A stretch of 20,653 bases of DNA, taken from NCBI GenBank assembly GCA_903898725.1, contig CAIUGQ010000345.1, positions 1 through 20,653 of the forward strand, written 5' to 3'. The position numbers and the translations under genes were made by a program. The stretch is from an uncultured Burkholderiales bacterium. Its GTDB lineage: Bacteria > Pseudomonadota > Gammaproteobacteria > Burkholderiales > Burkholderiaceae_E. Below are positions 14,545 through 20,653 of the stretch, piece after piece. Numbering within the stretch: position 1 is the stretch's first letter; each line of letters opens with the position of its first letter. Under the pieces are notes generated by a model that was not told the origin of the DNA, did not search any database, and saw only the letters and a program-made list of their open reading frames with translations.

Positions 14545-14603
14545 AATACAACAACGCTTCACCCCGAAGCCACCCGGCCCCGACCGGCCGCAGGAGGTGT
14601 CCG

Positions 14604-15164
14604 ATGTCCCCGATGTCCCCGCTCGTCAGCGCCTTCGTCGCCCACTTCGGCGAGATGGGCAGTCGCTGGGGCATCAACCGGACGGTCGGCCAGATCTACG
14701 CGCTGATCTACGTGTCGCCCGAGCCCCTGAACGCCGACGAGATCGCCGAGGCGCTCGAGTTCAGCCGCAGCAACGTCAGCATGGGCCTGAAGGAGCTGCA
14801 GTCCTGGCGACTGGTGCACCTGAGTCACCGTGCCGGCGACCGCCGCGAGTACTTCGATGCGCCCGGCGACGCCTGGGAGGTGTTCCGCACCCTCGCCGAG
14901 GAGCGTCGCCGCCGCGAGATCGAGCCGACGCTGTCGATGCTGCGCAATGCGCTGCTCGAGTCGCCGGCCACCGACGAGGACCGCCATGCGCAGTCGCGCA
15001 TGCGCGAGATGCACGACCTGATCGAGCTGCTCACCACCTGGTTCGGCGATGTGCAGAAGCTCGACGCCGGCACGCTCAGCCAGCTGATGCGGATGGGCGC
15101 GCAGGTGCAGCGCCTGCTCGAGCTGCGCGACAAGATCAAGCTGGTGCCCGGCGGGCGCCGCTGA
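14604..15164 (+). CDS. GbsR/MarR-like transcriptional regulator of cytochrome bd operon
   Basis: This 186-residue protein has an N-terminal winged helix of the GbsR branch of MarR regulators. GQIYALIYVSPEPLNADEIAEAL (about 29-51) leads into the recognition helix FSRSNVSMGLKELQSW (53-68), and the wing includes HRAGDRREYF. The C-terminal half is a long, charged, helical dimerisation region. Proteins of this type commonly sit directly before cydAB/cioAB genes in proteobacteria. AGGAGG at 14592-14597, 6 bases before the ATG, supports the chosen start; a second in-frame ATG at 14613 is less well placed. Its stop is 16 bases before cydA, so it is probably co-transcribed and autoregulated through the upstream palindrome. 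The signal sensed (redox, quinone or osmolyte) is not evident. Confidence 0.88.
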   Translation: MSPMSPLVSAFVAHFGEMGSRWGINRTVGQIYALIYVSPEPLNADEIAEALEFSRSNVSMGLKELQSWRLVHLSHRAGDRREYFDAPGDAWEVFRTLAEERRRREIEPTLSMLRNALLESPATDEDRHAQSRMREMHDLIELLTTWFGDVQKLDAGTLSQLMRMGAQVQRLLELRDKIKLVPGGRR

Positions 15165-15180
15165 CCACGAGGCACACACG

Positions 15181-16536
15181 ATGGACGCCCTCCTGATGGC
15201 GCGGATGCAGTTCGCCGCCAACATCACTTTCCACATCCTGTTCCCGTCGATCACGATCGCACTCGGCTGGTCGCTGCTGTTCTTCCGGCTGCGATGGCTC
15301 AAGACCCGCGACATCGCCTGGCTGGCGGCCTACCGCTTCTGGACGAAGGTGTTCGCGCTGACCTTCGCGCTCGGCGTGGTCAGCGGCATCGTGATGAGCT
15401 TCCAGTTCGGCACCAACTGGCCGGGCTTCATGGAGCGGGCGGGCAACGTCGCCGGGCCGCTGCTCGGCTACGAGGTGCTGACCGCGTTCTTCCTCGAGGC
15501 CACCTTCCTCGGGATCATGCTGTTCGGCCACGGCCGCGTCGGCGAACGCGCCCACCTGGTGGCGACCGGCCTGGTCGCCTTCGGCACCACGATGAGCGCG
15601 TTCTGGATCCTCGCGCTCAACTCGTGGATGCACACCCCAGACGGCGTCGTGCTGCGCGACGGCCAGTTCTTCGTGACCAGTTGGTTCGACGTGGTGTTCA
15701 ACCCGAGCTTCCCGTACCGGCTGGTGCACGTGCTGCTCGCCTCGGGGCTGACCGTGGCCTTCCTGATCGCGGGCGTGAGCGCCTGGCAGGTGCTCTCCAG
15801 GCACGAGAACCCGAGCACGCGCCCGGCCATGCGCTTCGCACTGACGCTCGCCGCGGTGCTGATGCCGCTGCAGATCGTCGCCGGCGACCTGCATGGGTTG
15901 AACACGCTGGAACACCAGCCGGCGAAGGTGGCCGCGATGGAGGGCGTCTGGAAGACCGAGCGCGGCGCACCGCTGCTGCTGTTCGCGCTGCCCGACGAGG
16001 CGGCGCGCGAGAACCGCTTCGAGCTCGGCATCCCGAAGGGCGCGAGCCTGATCCTCAAGCACGATCCCGACGGCGAGATCCGCGGCCTCGAGGAATTCGA
16101 GGGCCGCCATCCGCCGGTCGCGCCGGTGTTCTGGGCGTTCCGCGTCATGGTCGGCACGGGCATGGCGATGCTCGCGGCGAGCTGGCTGGCGCTGTGGCTG
16201 CTGCGCCGCCGGGGCTGGTCGCCCGCGGGCCTGCCGCGTCCGCTGCTCTGGGGCCTCGCCGCGATGGCGCCCTCGGGCTGGGTCGCGACGGTCGCCGGCT
16301 GGTACGTCACCGAGATCGGCCGTCAGCCGTACATCGTCTACGGCCTGCTGCGCGTCGACGAGGTGGCCGCCAGCGTGCCGCCCGCACACGTCGCATTCAC
16401 GCTCGCGCTGTACGTGGTGCTGTACACGGCGCTGCTGGTGGCCTACGTGAGCGTCGTCAAGCACATGGCCGAGAAGCCGGTCGACCTGAGCCCGCGACCG
16501 GCCGTGCGTCCGAGCGGCACCGGGGTGACGACATGA
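15181..16536 (+). CDS. cydA: cytochrome bd ubiquinol oxidase subunit I, CIO-type
   Basis: This membrane protein of 451 residues oxidises ubiquinol and reduces O2 to water in the inner membrane, without pumping protons. The haem and proton-path residues of E. coli CydA are recognisable: H18 (H19), E98 and E106 (E99, E107), H183 (H186) and R321/M323 (R391/M393). The quinol-loop pair K249 and E254 keeps the spacing of E. coli K252 and E257. The protein is about 70 residues shorter than E. coli CydA (522), mostly between E254 and R321, which marks the short Q-loop of cyanide-insensitive oxidases. The GRQPW motif is GRQPY here (380-384). GAGG lies 9 bases upstream of the ATG. It overlaps cydB by 4 bases. 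Confidence 0.97.
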   Translation: MDALLMARMQFAANITFHILFPSITIALGWSLLFFRLRWLKTRDIAWLAAYRFWTKVFALTFALGVVSGIVMSFQFGTNWPGFMERAGNVAGPLLGYEVLTAFFLEATFLGIMLFGHGRVGERAHLVATGLVAFGTTMSAFWILALNSWMHTPDGVVLRDGQFFVTSWFDVVFNPSFPYRLVHVLLASGLTVAFLIAGVSAWQVLSRHENPSTRPAMRFALTLAAVLMPLQIVAGDLHGLNTLEHQPAKVAAMEGVWKTERGAPLLLFALPDEAARENRFELGIPKGASLILKHDPDGEIRGLEEFEGRHPPVAPVFWAFRVMVGTGMAMLAASWLALWLLRRRGWSPAGLPRPLLWGLAAMAPSGWVATVAGWYVTEIGRQPYIVYGLLRVDEVAASVPPAHVAFTLALYVVLYTALLVAYVSVVKHMAEKPVDLSPRPAVRPSGTGVTT

Positions 16537-17528
16537 ACATGGCCGAGTGGCTCCCCGTCGCCTTCCTCGCGCTGATGGGGACCTCGATGCTGGTCTACGT
16601 CGTGCTCGACGGCTATGACCTCGGCGTGGGCATGCTGCTGCCGCGTGCCGACGCGCTCGAGCGCGACACGATGATCGCGAGCATCGGCCCCTTCTGGGAC
16701 GCCAACGAGACCTGGCTGGTGCTGGGCGTCGGCATCCTGCTGATCGCCTTTCCGCGGGCGCACGGCATGGTGCTCGGCGCGCTCTACCTGCCGGTCGCGC
16801 TGATGCTGGTCGGCCTGGTGCTGCGCGGGGTCGCCTTCGACTTCCGGGTCAAGGCGCAGGACCGCTGGAAGCCGCTGTGGAACCGTGCCTTCTTCGCCGG
16901 CAGCCTGATGGCCGCGGCCTCGCAGGGCTGGATGCTCGGGCGCTACGTCACCGGGCTGCAGGACACCTGGATGTCGACCGCGTTCGCGGCGGTGATCGCG
17001 CTGCTGCTGCCGGCCGCCTACGTGCTGCTCGGCGCATGCTGGCTGGTGATCAAGACCGAGGGCGCACTGCAGCGACGCGCGGTGGGCTGGGCACGGGCGG
17101 CCTGGCCGGCGGTGGCGCTCGGCATGGCGCTGATCTCGCTCGCCACGCCGCTGGTCAGCGAGACGGTGCGCGCGCGCTGGTTCGCGATGCCGGAGCTCAT
17201 CGCGCTGCTGCCGATCCCGCTGGTGACCGTCGCCGCGCTGCTCGGGGCCCGCGCGATGCTCGAGCCGCGCACCGCCGAGTCGCGCTGGTGCTGGGTGCCG
17301 TTCGCGCTCGTCGTGCTGGTCTTCGTGCTCGGCGCGCTCGGCCTGGCCTACAGCCTCTTTCCCTTCGTCGTGATCGACCGGCTGACCATCTGGGAGGCCG
17401 CGAGCGCGACCGAGGCGCTGCAGGTGATCGCCATCGGCTGTGTGCTGACCGTGCCGGTGATCGCCGGCTACACGGTGTTCTCCTACCGGGTGTTCCGGGG
17501 CAAGGCCTCGCCGCTCGACTACGCCTGA
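16533..17528 (+). CDS. cydB: cytochrome bd ubiquinol oxidase subunit II
   Basis: The second subunit of the bd oxidase has 331 residues and about eight hydrophobic segments. The signature VVLDGYDLGVGMLLP (23-37) contains the conserved acidic pair D26 and D29, and GPFWDANETWLV (52-63) is the second family landmark. The C-terminal GYTVFSYRVFRGK is also typical. The ATG overlaps the cydA stop (ATGA), the usual coupling in this operon. An internal ATG two codons later is a possible alternative start. No cydX-like small membrane ORF follows in the 91 bases before the next gene, as is common for CIO-type operons, and no cydDC assembly genes are in the window. CydB does not bind haem but is essential for complex stability. 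Confidence 0.97.
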   Translation: MNMAEWLPVAFLALMGTSMLVYVVLDGYDLGVGMLLPRADALERDTMIASIGPFWDANETWLVLGVGILLIAFPRAHGMVLGALYLPVALMLVGLVLRGVAFDFRVKAQDRWKPLWNRAFFAGSLMAAASQGWMLGRYVTGLQDTWMSTAFAAVIALLLPAAYVLLGACWLVIKTEGALQRRAVGWARAAWPAVALGMALISLATPLVSETVRARWFAMPELIALLPIPLVTVAALLGARAMLEPRTAESRWCWVPFALVVLVFVLGALGLAYSLFPFVVIDRLTIWEAASATEALQVIAIGCVLTVPVIAGYTVFSYRVFRGKASPLDYA

Positions 17529-17580
17529 GCGCCGCCGCCGAGTCGACGGCAGCGGCGGGCGAACCGAAAACACCGCGCCG

Positions 17581-17606
17581 CCGGCGGCCCGCGCGCGGGC
17601 CGTCGG
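17581..17606 (+). terminator. GC-rich hairpin after cydB
   Basis: The core GGCCCGCGCGCGGGCC (17586-17601) is a perfect 16-base palindrome. Flanking bases extend pairing to 13 pairs with one G-T wobble. In RNA a few central bases would form the loop. No T-run follows, so termination is plausible but not proven; the hairpin ends 13 bases before the MFS start and could also limit read-through or ribosome access there. Confidence 0.45.
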
Positions 17607-17619
17607 GCATCATCTCGCG

Positions 17620-18819
17620 ATGCCCGGCCGCTTCCCCGCCCTCGCGCACCGCGAGTTCCGTCGCTACTTCACCGGCCAGGCGATCGCGCTCGTCGGCGGC
17701 TTCGCGCACAACGTCGCGATGGCGTGGCTCGCCTATCGGCTGACGGGCTCGGTCGCGGTGCTCGGCGTGGTCGGCTTCGCGCAGGCCGCGCCGACCCTGC
17801 TGGTCTCGCCGGTGGCCGGTCTGCTCGCCGACCGCTACCCGCGCCGCCGCATGCTGATCGGCCTGCTCGCCTCGGTCGCGCTGCTCGGCCTGGTGCTGGC
17901 CGCGCTCACCGCCACCGGACACGTCACGCCGACGCTGCTGATCGCGGTGGCCGTGCTGCGGGGCCTGGCGTTCGCCTTCGAGATCCCGATCCGCAACGCC
18001 TTCCTCGCCGACATCGTCCCCGACCGCGCGGCGCTGCCGAACGCGGTCGCGCTGCACTCGAGCGCGCTCAACAGCGCGCGCTTCATCGGACCCGCGATCG
18101 GCGGGCTGCTGATCGGCGCGGTCGGCGAGGCCGCCTGCTTCCTGCTGCATCCGCTGACGCTGACCGCGACGCTGGTGCAGCTCATGCGGATCCGCACCAA
18201 CGAGTCCGCGGTGCGCCGCGCCGCGCCCGCGCCGTTCCTGACCCAGTACGTCGACGGCTGGCGGCAGGCCTTCTCGGATCCGGTGATCGTGCGGCTGCTC
18301 GCCGGCGTGTTCCTGCTCGGCTTCGGCGTCGGACCGTATTCGCACCTGATGCCGGCCGCCGTCGCGGAACTGCATGGCGCGCATCCCGAGTACGTCGGCC
18401 TGTTCCTGTCGAGCGCAGGGCTCGGTGCGATGCTCGCCGCCATGACGCTGGCCGCGCGCCGCTCGCGCGGCGACCTGTCCCGGATCGCGCTCGCCGGCAA
18501 CGTCGTGGCCGCGAGCGGCCTCGCGGTGTTCGCGCTCGCGGGCTGGATGCCGCTGGCCATCGCCGGCATGGTCGCGGTCGGCGCGGGCACGATCGCGCAG
18601 GCGGTCAGCACGAACATGTCGATCCAGCTGCGCGCCCCCGAGGACAAGCGCGGCCGCGTGCTGGCGATCTACACCGCGATGTTCATCGGCTCGACGCCGA
18701 TCGGCAGCCTGTTCTTCGGCTGGGTCGGACAGGCGATCGGTGCCGCGCACGCGCTGCTGGCGGGCGCGGCGCTCGCCGGGGCCGGTGCGGCACTCACGGC
18801 GGTGCGGGCGCGGCGGTGA
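17620..18819 (+). CDS. MFS transporter, EntS/DHA3-like exporter
   Basis: The protein has 399 residues and about 10-12 transmembrane segments. It starts with LAHREFRRYFTGQAIALVGG, the typical N-terminus of the MFS_3/EntS exporters, and has a GLLADRYPRRRMLIG loop 2-3 motif (the MFS motif A, about 67-81). A second conserved segment, EIPIRNAFLADIVPDRAALPNA, follows the fourth helix, and DKRGRVLAIYTAMFIGSTPIGS matches the C-terminal half. Relatives export siderophores, macrolides or other small molecules by proton antiport. No ligand-specific feature is visible, so the substrate is open. The ATG lacks a clear ribosome binding site and is 91 bases from cydB behind a hairpin, so the gene may be separately expressed. 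Its stop lies within a 23-bp direct repeat. Confidence 0.9.
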   Translation: MPGRFPALAHREFRRYFTGQAIALVGGFAHNVAMAWLAYRLTGSVAVLGVVGFAQAAPTLLVSPVAGLLADRYPRRRMLIGLLASVALLGLVLAALTATGHVTPTLLIAVAVLRGLAFAFEIPIRNAFLADIVPDRAALPNAVALHSSALNSARFIGPAIGGLLIGAVGEAACFLLHPLTLTATLVQLMRIRTNESAVRRAAPAPFLTQYVDGWRQAFSDPVIVRLLAGVFLLGFGVGPYSHLMPAAVAELHGAHPEYVGLFLSSAGLGAMLAAMTLAARRSRGDLSRIALAGNVVAASGLAVFALAGWMPLAIAGMVAVGAGTIAQAVSTNMSIQLRAPEDKRGRVLAIYTAMFIGSTPIGSLFFGWVGQAIGAAHALLAGAALAGAGAALTAVRARR

Positions 18820-18865
18820 AGACGGTGCGGATGCGGCGCTGAAGACGACGCGGATGCGGCGGTGA
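18810..18865 (+). repeat. 23-bp direct repeat at the MFS 3' end (2 copies plus partial)
   Basis: Copy 1 (18810-18832) and copy 2 (18833-18855) are adjacent and differ at three positions; a third partial copy (18856-18865) begins the same way. Each starts GCGGCGGTGA or GCGGCGCTGA, so the MFS stop codon TGA is repeated with the unit. The repeat fills the 50-base gap to the convergent DMT gene and looks like a local tandem duplication. Confidence 0.9.
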
Positions 18866-18869
18866 CGGC

Positions 18870-19802
18870 TCAGGCGCCCACGGTCCGCAGCGAGCGCCAC
18901 TGCATCCACGCCACGCCCGACAGCACCACGGCGCCGCCGAGCACCTGCGACGCGGTGGGCACCACGCCGTAGCCGACCAGCGAGATCAGCACCGCGAACA
19001 CCGGGACGGTGTTCTGCCACATGCCGCCGGCCGCGATGCCCAGCCGCGCCACGCCGATGTTCCAGGCGACGGTGGCGAGCGCGGTGCAGACGACGGCCGA
19101 CACCACGAGGCCGACGAGCGTGCCGGCATCGGGCGACAGGTTGGGCGCGGGGGCCAGGCCCGCGACGCGCGCCGCCCCCCAGGCCGCGAGCAGCCATGGA
19201 ATCGCGCCGAGTGAGGTGAGCCAGGTCCGCCGCAGCTGCGGCACGTCGGGCCGGAACCAGCGCTGCGCGAGGATCGAATAGACGGTCCAGCAGCCGATCG
19301 AGCCGACGAGGCACAGCTCGCCCCCCTGCAGCCGCAGCCCCGCGCCTGCGCCGCCCGCCTCGATGCGGCCGTACACCGCGATGCCGGCGCCCACGAGCGT
19401 CAGCGCGGTGGCCGTCCAGAAGCCGGGCGCCAGCGGCGCGCCGGTCATCGCCCGCATCACGACGGCCACGTAGACCGGCGAGCCGGCGATCACCGCGGCG
19501 GCGGTGACCGGATGCGTGTACAGCAGGCCGAGGTTGAACAGCACCAGGAAGCCGCTGACCATCAGGCTCAGGCGGGCGATGCGCGCGAGCGGGATCGGCG
19601 AGCGCAGCTGCCGCGGCCCGAGCGTCACCGCGACCCAGGCGCCGAGCGCTGCCGCCGCGATCAGGTAGCGGCTCGTCGGCAGCCAGAACGGATCGAAGGA
19701 CTTCAGCAGCACCGCCGACAGCGGGATGTTCAGGCCCCAGAAGACGCTGCAGGCCAGGTAGCACAGCGAGCCGACGAGGGCGGCGGACGGCGGGCGCGTC
19801 AT
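18870..19802 (-). CDS. DMT superfamily (EamA) transporter
   Basis: The 310-residue protein has ten hydrophobic segments in two EamA halves, about residues 8-145 and 160-300. The first half shows the typical CYLACSVFWGLNIPLS start, RYLIAAAALGAWV and the NLGLLYTHPVTAAAVIAGSPVY motif. The second half has VAWNIGVARLGIAAGGMWQNTVPV and ends with LGGAVVLSGVAWMQW. Such proteins move amino acids, nucleosides or other metabolites across the inner membrane, often outward; the substrate here cannot be read. Its ATG overlaps the cobQ stop by 4 bases, so it is translated together with a cobalamin biosynthesis gene. That coupling hints at a corrinoid- or precursor-related cargo, but chance operon adjacency is equally possible. 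Confidence 0.9.
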   Translation of the reverse strand: MTRPPSAALVGSLCYLACSVFWGLNIPLSAVLLKSFDPFWLPTSRYLIAAAALGAWVAVTLGPRQLRSPIPLARIARLSLMVSGFLVLFNLGLLYTHPVTAAAVIAGSPVYVAVVMRAMTGAPLAPGFWTATALTLVGAGIAVYGRIEAGGAGAGLRLQGGELCLVGSIGCWTVYSILAQRWFRPDVPQLRRTWLTSLGAIPWLLAAWGAARVAGLAPAPNLSPDAGTLVGLVVSAVVCTALATVAWNIGVARLGIAAGGMWQNTVPVFAVLISLVGYGVVPTASQVLGGAVVLSGVAWMQWRSLRTVGA

Positions 19803-20653
19803 CGGCCCGCCAGCAGCGCGTCCAGCACGCCAGGCGCGAACGCCGCCTCGATGCAGTCGGCGAGCCGCTCGAAGCTCGCCTCGAGCGTGGGGGCCTGCGC
19901 ACCGAACAGCGCGCGCACCACCTCGCGCGACTCGAACAGGCCGTGTGCATACACACCGAGCACCGACCCCGCCTGCCAGCCGATCGGCTCGCCCGAGGCG
20001 TCGCGCAGCGCGACGGTGCAGGCCGCGTCGGCCCGCGGCATGCTGCGCCCGTGACGGATCTCGTAGCCGTCGGCGGTGACGCCGGCGAGCGCCTGCCAGC
20101 CGCCGTGCACATCGCCGAAGGTGAAGCGACCCGGACACACGCGCTTGTCCTGCCGGTACGTCGTCGCCAGCGGCAGCAGCCCGAGCCCGTCGACGCAGCC
20201 GGGCGCCCCGTCCGCCCCCTGCGGGTCGTCCAGCCGCGTGCCGAGCATCTGCAGGCCGCCGCACACGCCGAGGACCGCCCCGCCCGCGGCGGCATGCGCC
20301 ACGATCGCCTGCGCCAGCCCCTGCGACCGCAGCCACGCCAGATCCTCGCTGACCTGCTTGGAGCCCGGCAGCACGACGATCTCGGCGCCCGCGAGCTCGG
20401 CCGGCGTGCGTGCCCACACCAGGCGAAGCCCGGGCACCGCCGCGAGCGGCGCGAACTCGTCGAGGTTGCTGATCCGCGGCGGCGCGACGATCGCGACCGT
20501 GCGCAGCCCCGGCGCGTCCGCCGATGCCGCCGGTCCGTACCAGCCGTCCTCCTCCGGCAGTCCGTGCTCACGCAGCATCGGGATCACCGCGACCAGCGGC
20601 ACGCCGGTCAGTTCGCGGATCTGCCGGGGCCCGGGCTCGAGCAGCGCCGGATC
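19799..20653 (-). CDS. cobQ: cobyric acid synthase CobQ, C-terminal part (5' end beyond window)
   Basis: The reading frame is open to the right edge of the window. The visible 284 residues begin DPALLEPGPRQIRELTG and continue into VPLVAVIP, which is the end of the N-terminal ATP-binding synthetase domain of CobQ. The class I glutamine amidotransferase domain follows, with nucleophile Cys in GVCGGLQMLG (residue 131 of the visible part) and catalytic His in YAHGLFE (238). LPGSKQVSEDLAWL and GYEIRHGRS are further CobQ landmarks. The enzyme amidates four carboxylates of adenosylcobyrinic diamide using glutamine and ATP, late in adenosylcobalamin synthesis. An apparent start at 20602 is an internal GTG (Val), not the gene start. 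Any cobalamin riboswitch would be upstream and outside the window. Confidence 0.96.
   Translation of the reverse strand, partial: DPALLEPGPRQIRELTGVPLVAVIPMLREHGLPEEDGWYGPAASADAPGLRTVAIVAPPRISNLDEFAPLAAVPGLRLVWARTPAELAGAEIVVLPGSKQVSEDLAWLRSQGLAQAIVAHAAAGGAVLGVCGGLQMLGTRLDDPQGADGAPGCVDGLGLLPLATTYRQDKRVCPGRFTFGDVHGGWQALAGVTADGYEIRHGRSMPRADAACTVALRDASGEPIGWQAGSVLGVYAHGLFESREVVRALFGAQAPTLEASFERLADCIEAAFAPGVLDALLAGR

Noticed and set aside
17529..17619. Possible cydX small membrane protein gene after cydB
   Set aside because: No start codon with a hydrophobic 30-40-residue frame fits in the 91 bases; the stretch is a GC hairpin region.
17197..20571. Minus-strand open frame of 1124 codons over cydB, the MFS gene, the DMT gene and cobQ
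   Set aside because: It passes through several well-supported genes in the wrong frame or strand and shows no domain; a GC-driven shadow.
19799..20653. Cobalamin riboswitch controlling cobQ
   Set aside because: The 5' end of cobQ is outside the window, so no leader is visible to judge.
1..20653. tRNA, rRNA, insertion sequences, integrase or attachment sites
   Set aside because: None recognised: no transposase or integrase motifs, no terminal inverted repeats flanking genes and no tRNA-like TTCGANTC context with cloverleaf arms. I saw no obvious compositional break apart from short promoter patches.

Overview
The window is very GC-rich (AT-rich only in a few short promoter-like patches), densely coded and without rRNA, tRNA, insertion sequences or CRISPR. 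A Bug/TctC periplasmic binding protein, a GntR-UTRA regulated CoA-catabolism cluster, a homodimeric-type AceE and a CIO-type cytochrome bd with a GbsR/MarR-like regulator together suggest a betaproteobacterium, most likely Burkholderiales. This assignment is inferred from gene families; no marker gene is present.

Region 1 (31-9560) looks like one regulatory unit. From a 56-base divergent promoter (2208-2263), an NPD/nitronate-monooxygenase-type flavoprotein and a Bug-family solute-binding protein run left. A GntR-UTRA regulator, a crotonase, three different acyl-CoA dehydrogenases, a pirin and a large phytanoyl-CoA-dioxygenase-like Fe(II)/2-oxoglutarate oxygenase run right, with short gaps and one 4-base overlap. 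A 16-bp palindrome covers both candidate -10 boxes. The reading proposed here is an uncharacterised catabolic module: uptake of an organic acid, dehydrogenation and hydration of its CoA thioester, and oxygen-dependent hydroxylation. No CoA ligase or thiolase lies inside the window and the substrate cannot be read from sequence.

Region 2 (9558-14426) holds a perfect GC hairpin shared by two convergent stop codons, a 29-codon small ORF, a full-length homodimeric 2-oxoacid dehydrogenase E1 (AceE family) without aceF or lpd beside it, a divergent Lrp/AsnC regulator and an amidase-signature hydrolase abutting the regulator. The E1/Lrp arrangement recalls mdeB-mdeR of Pseudomonas putida, so 2-oxobutyrate is a serious alternative substrate. 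The amidase ends in an 8-bp tandem repeat.

Region 3 (14529-17606) is a respiratory operon: a GbsR/MarR-like regulator behind an AT-rich near-palindrome, then cydA and cydB of the short-Q-loop (CIO) type, closed by a strong GC hairpin. Region 4 (17620-20653) has an MFS exporter, a 23-bp direct repeat at its 3' end, and on the other strand a DMT/EamA transporter translationally coupled to cobQ (cobyric acid synthase), which runs off the right edge.
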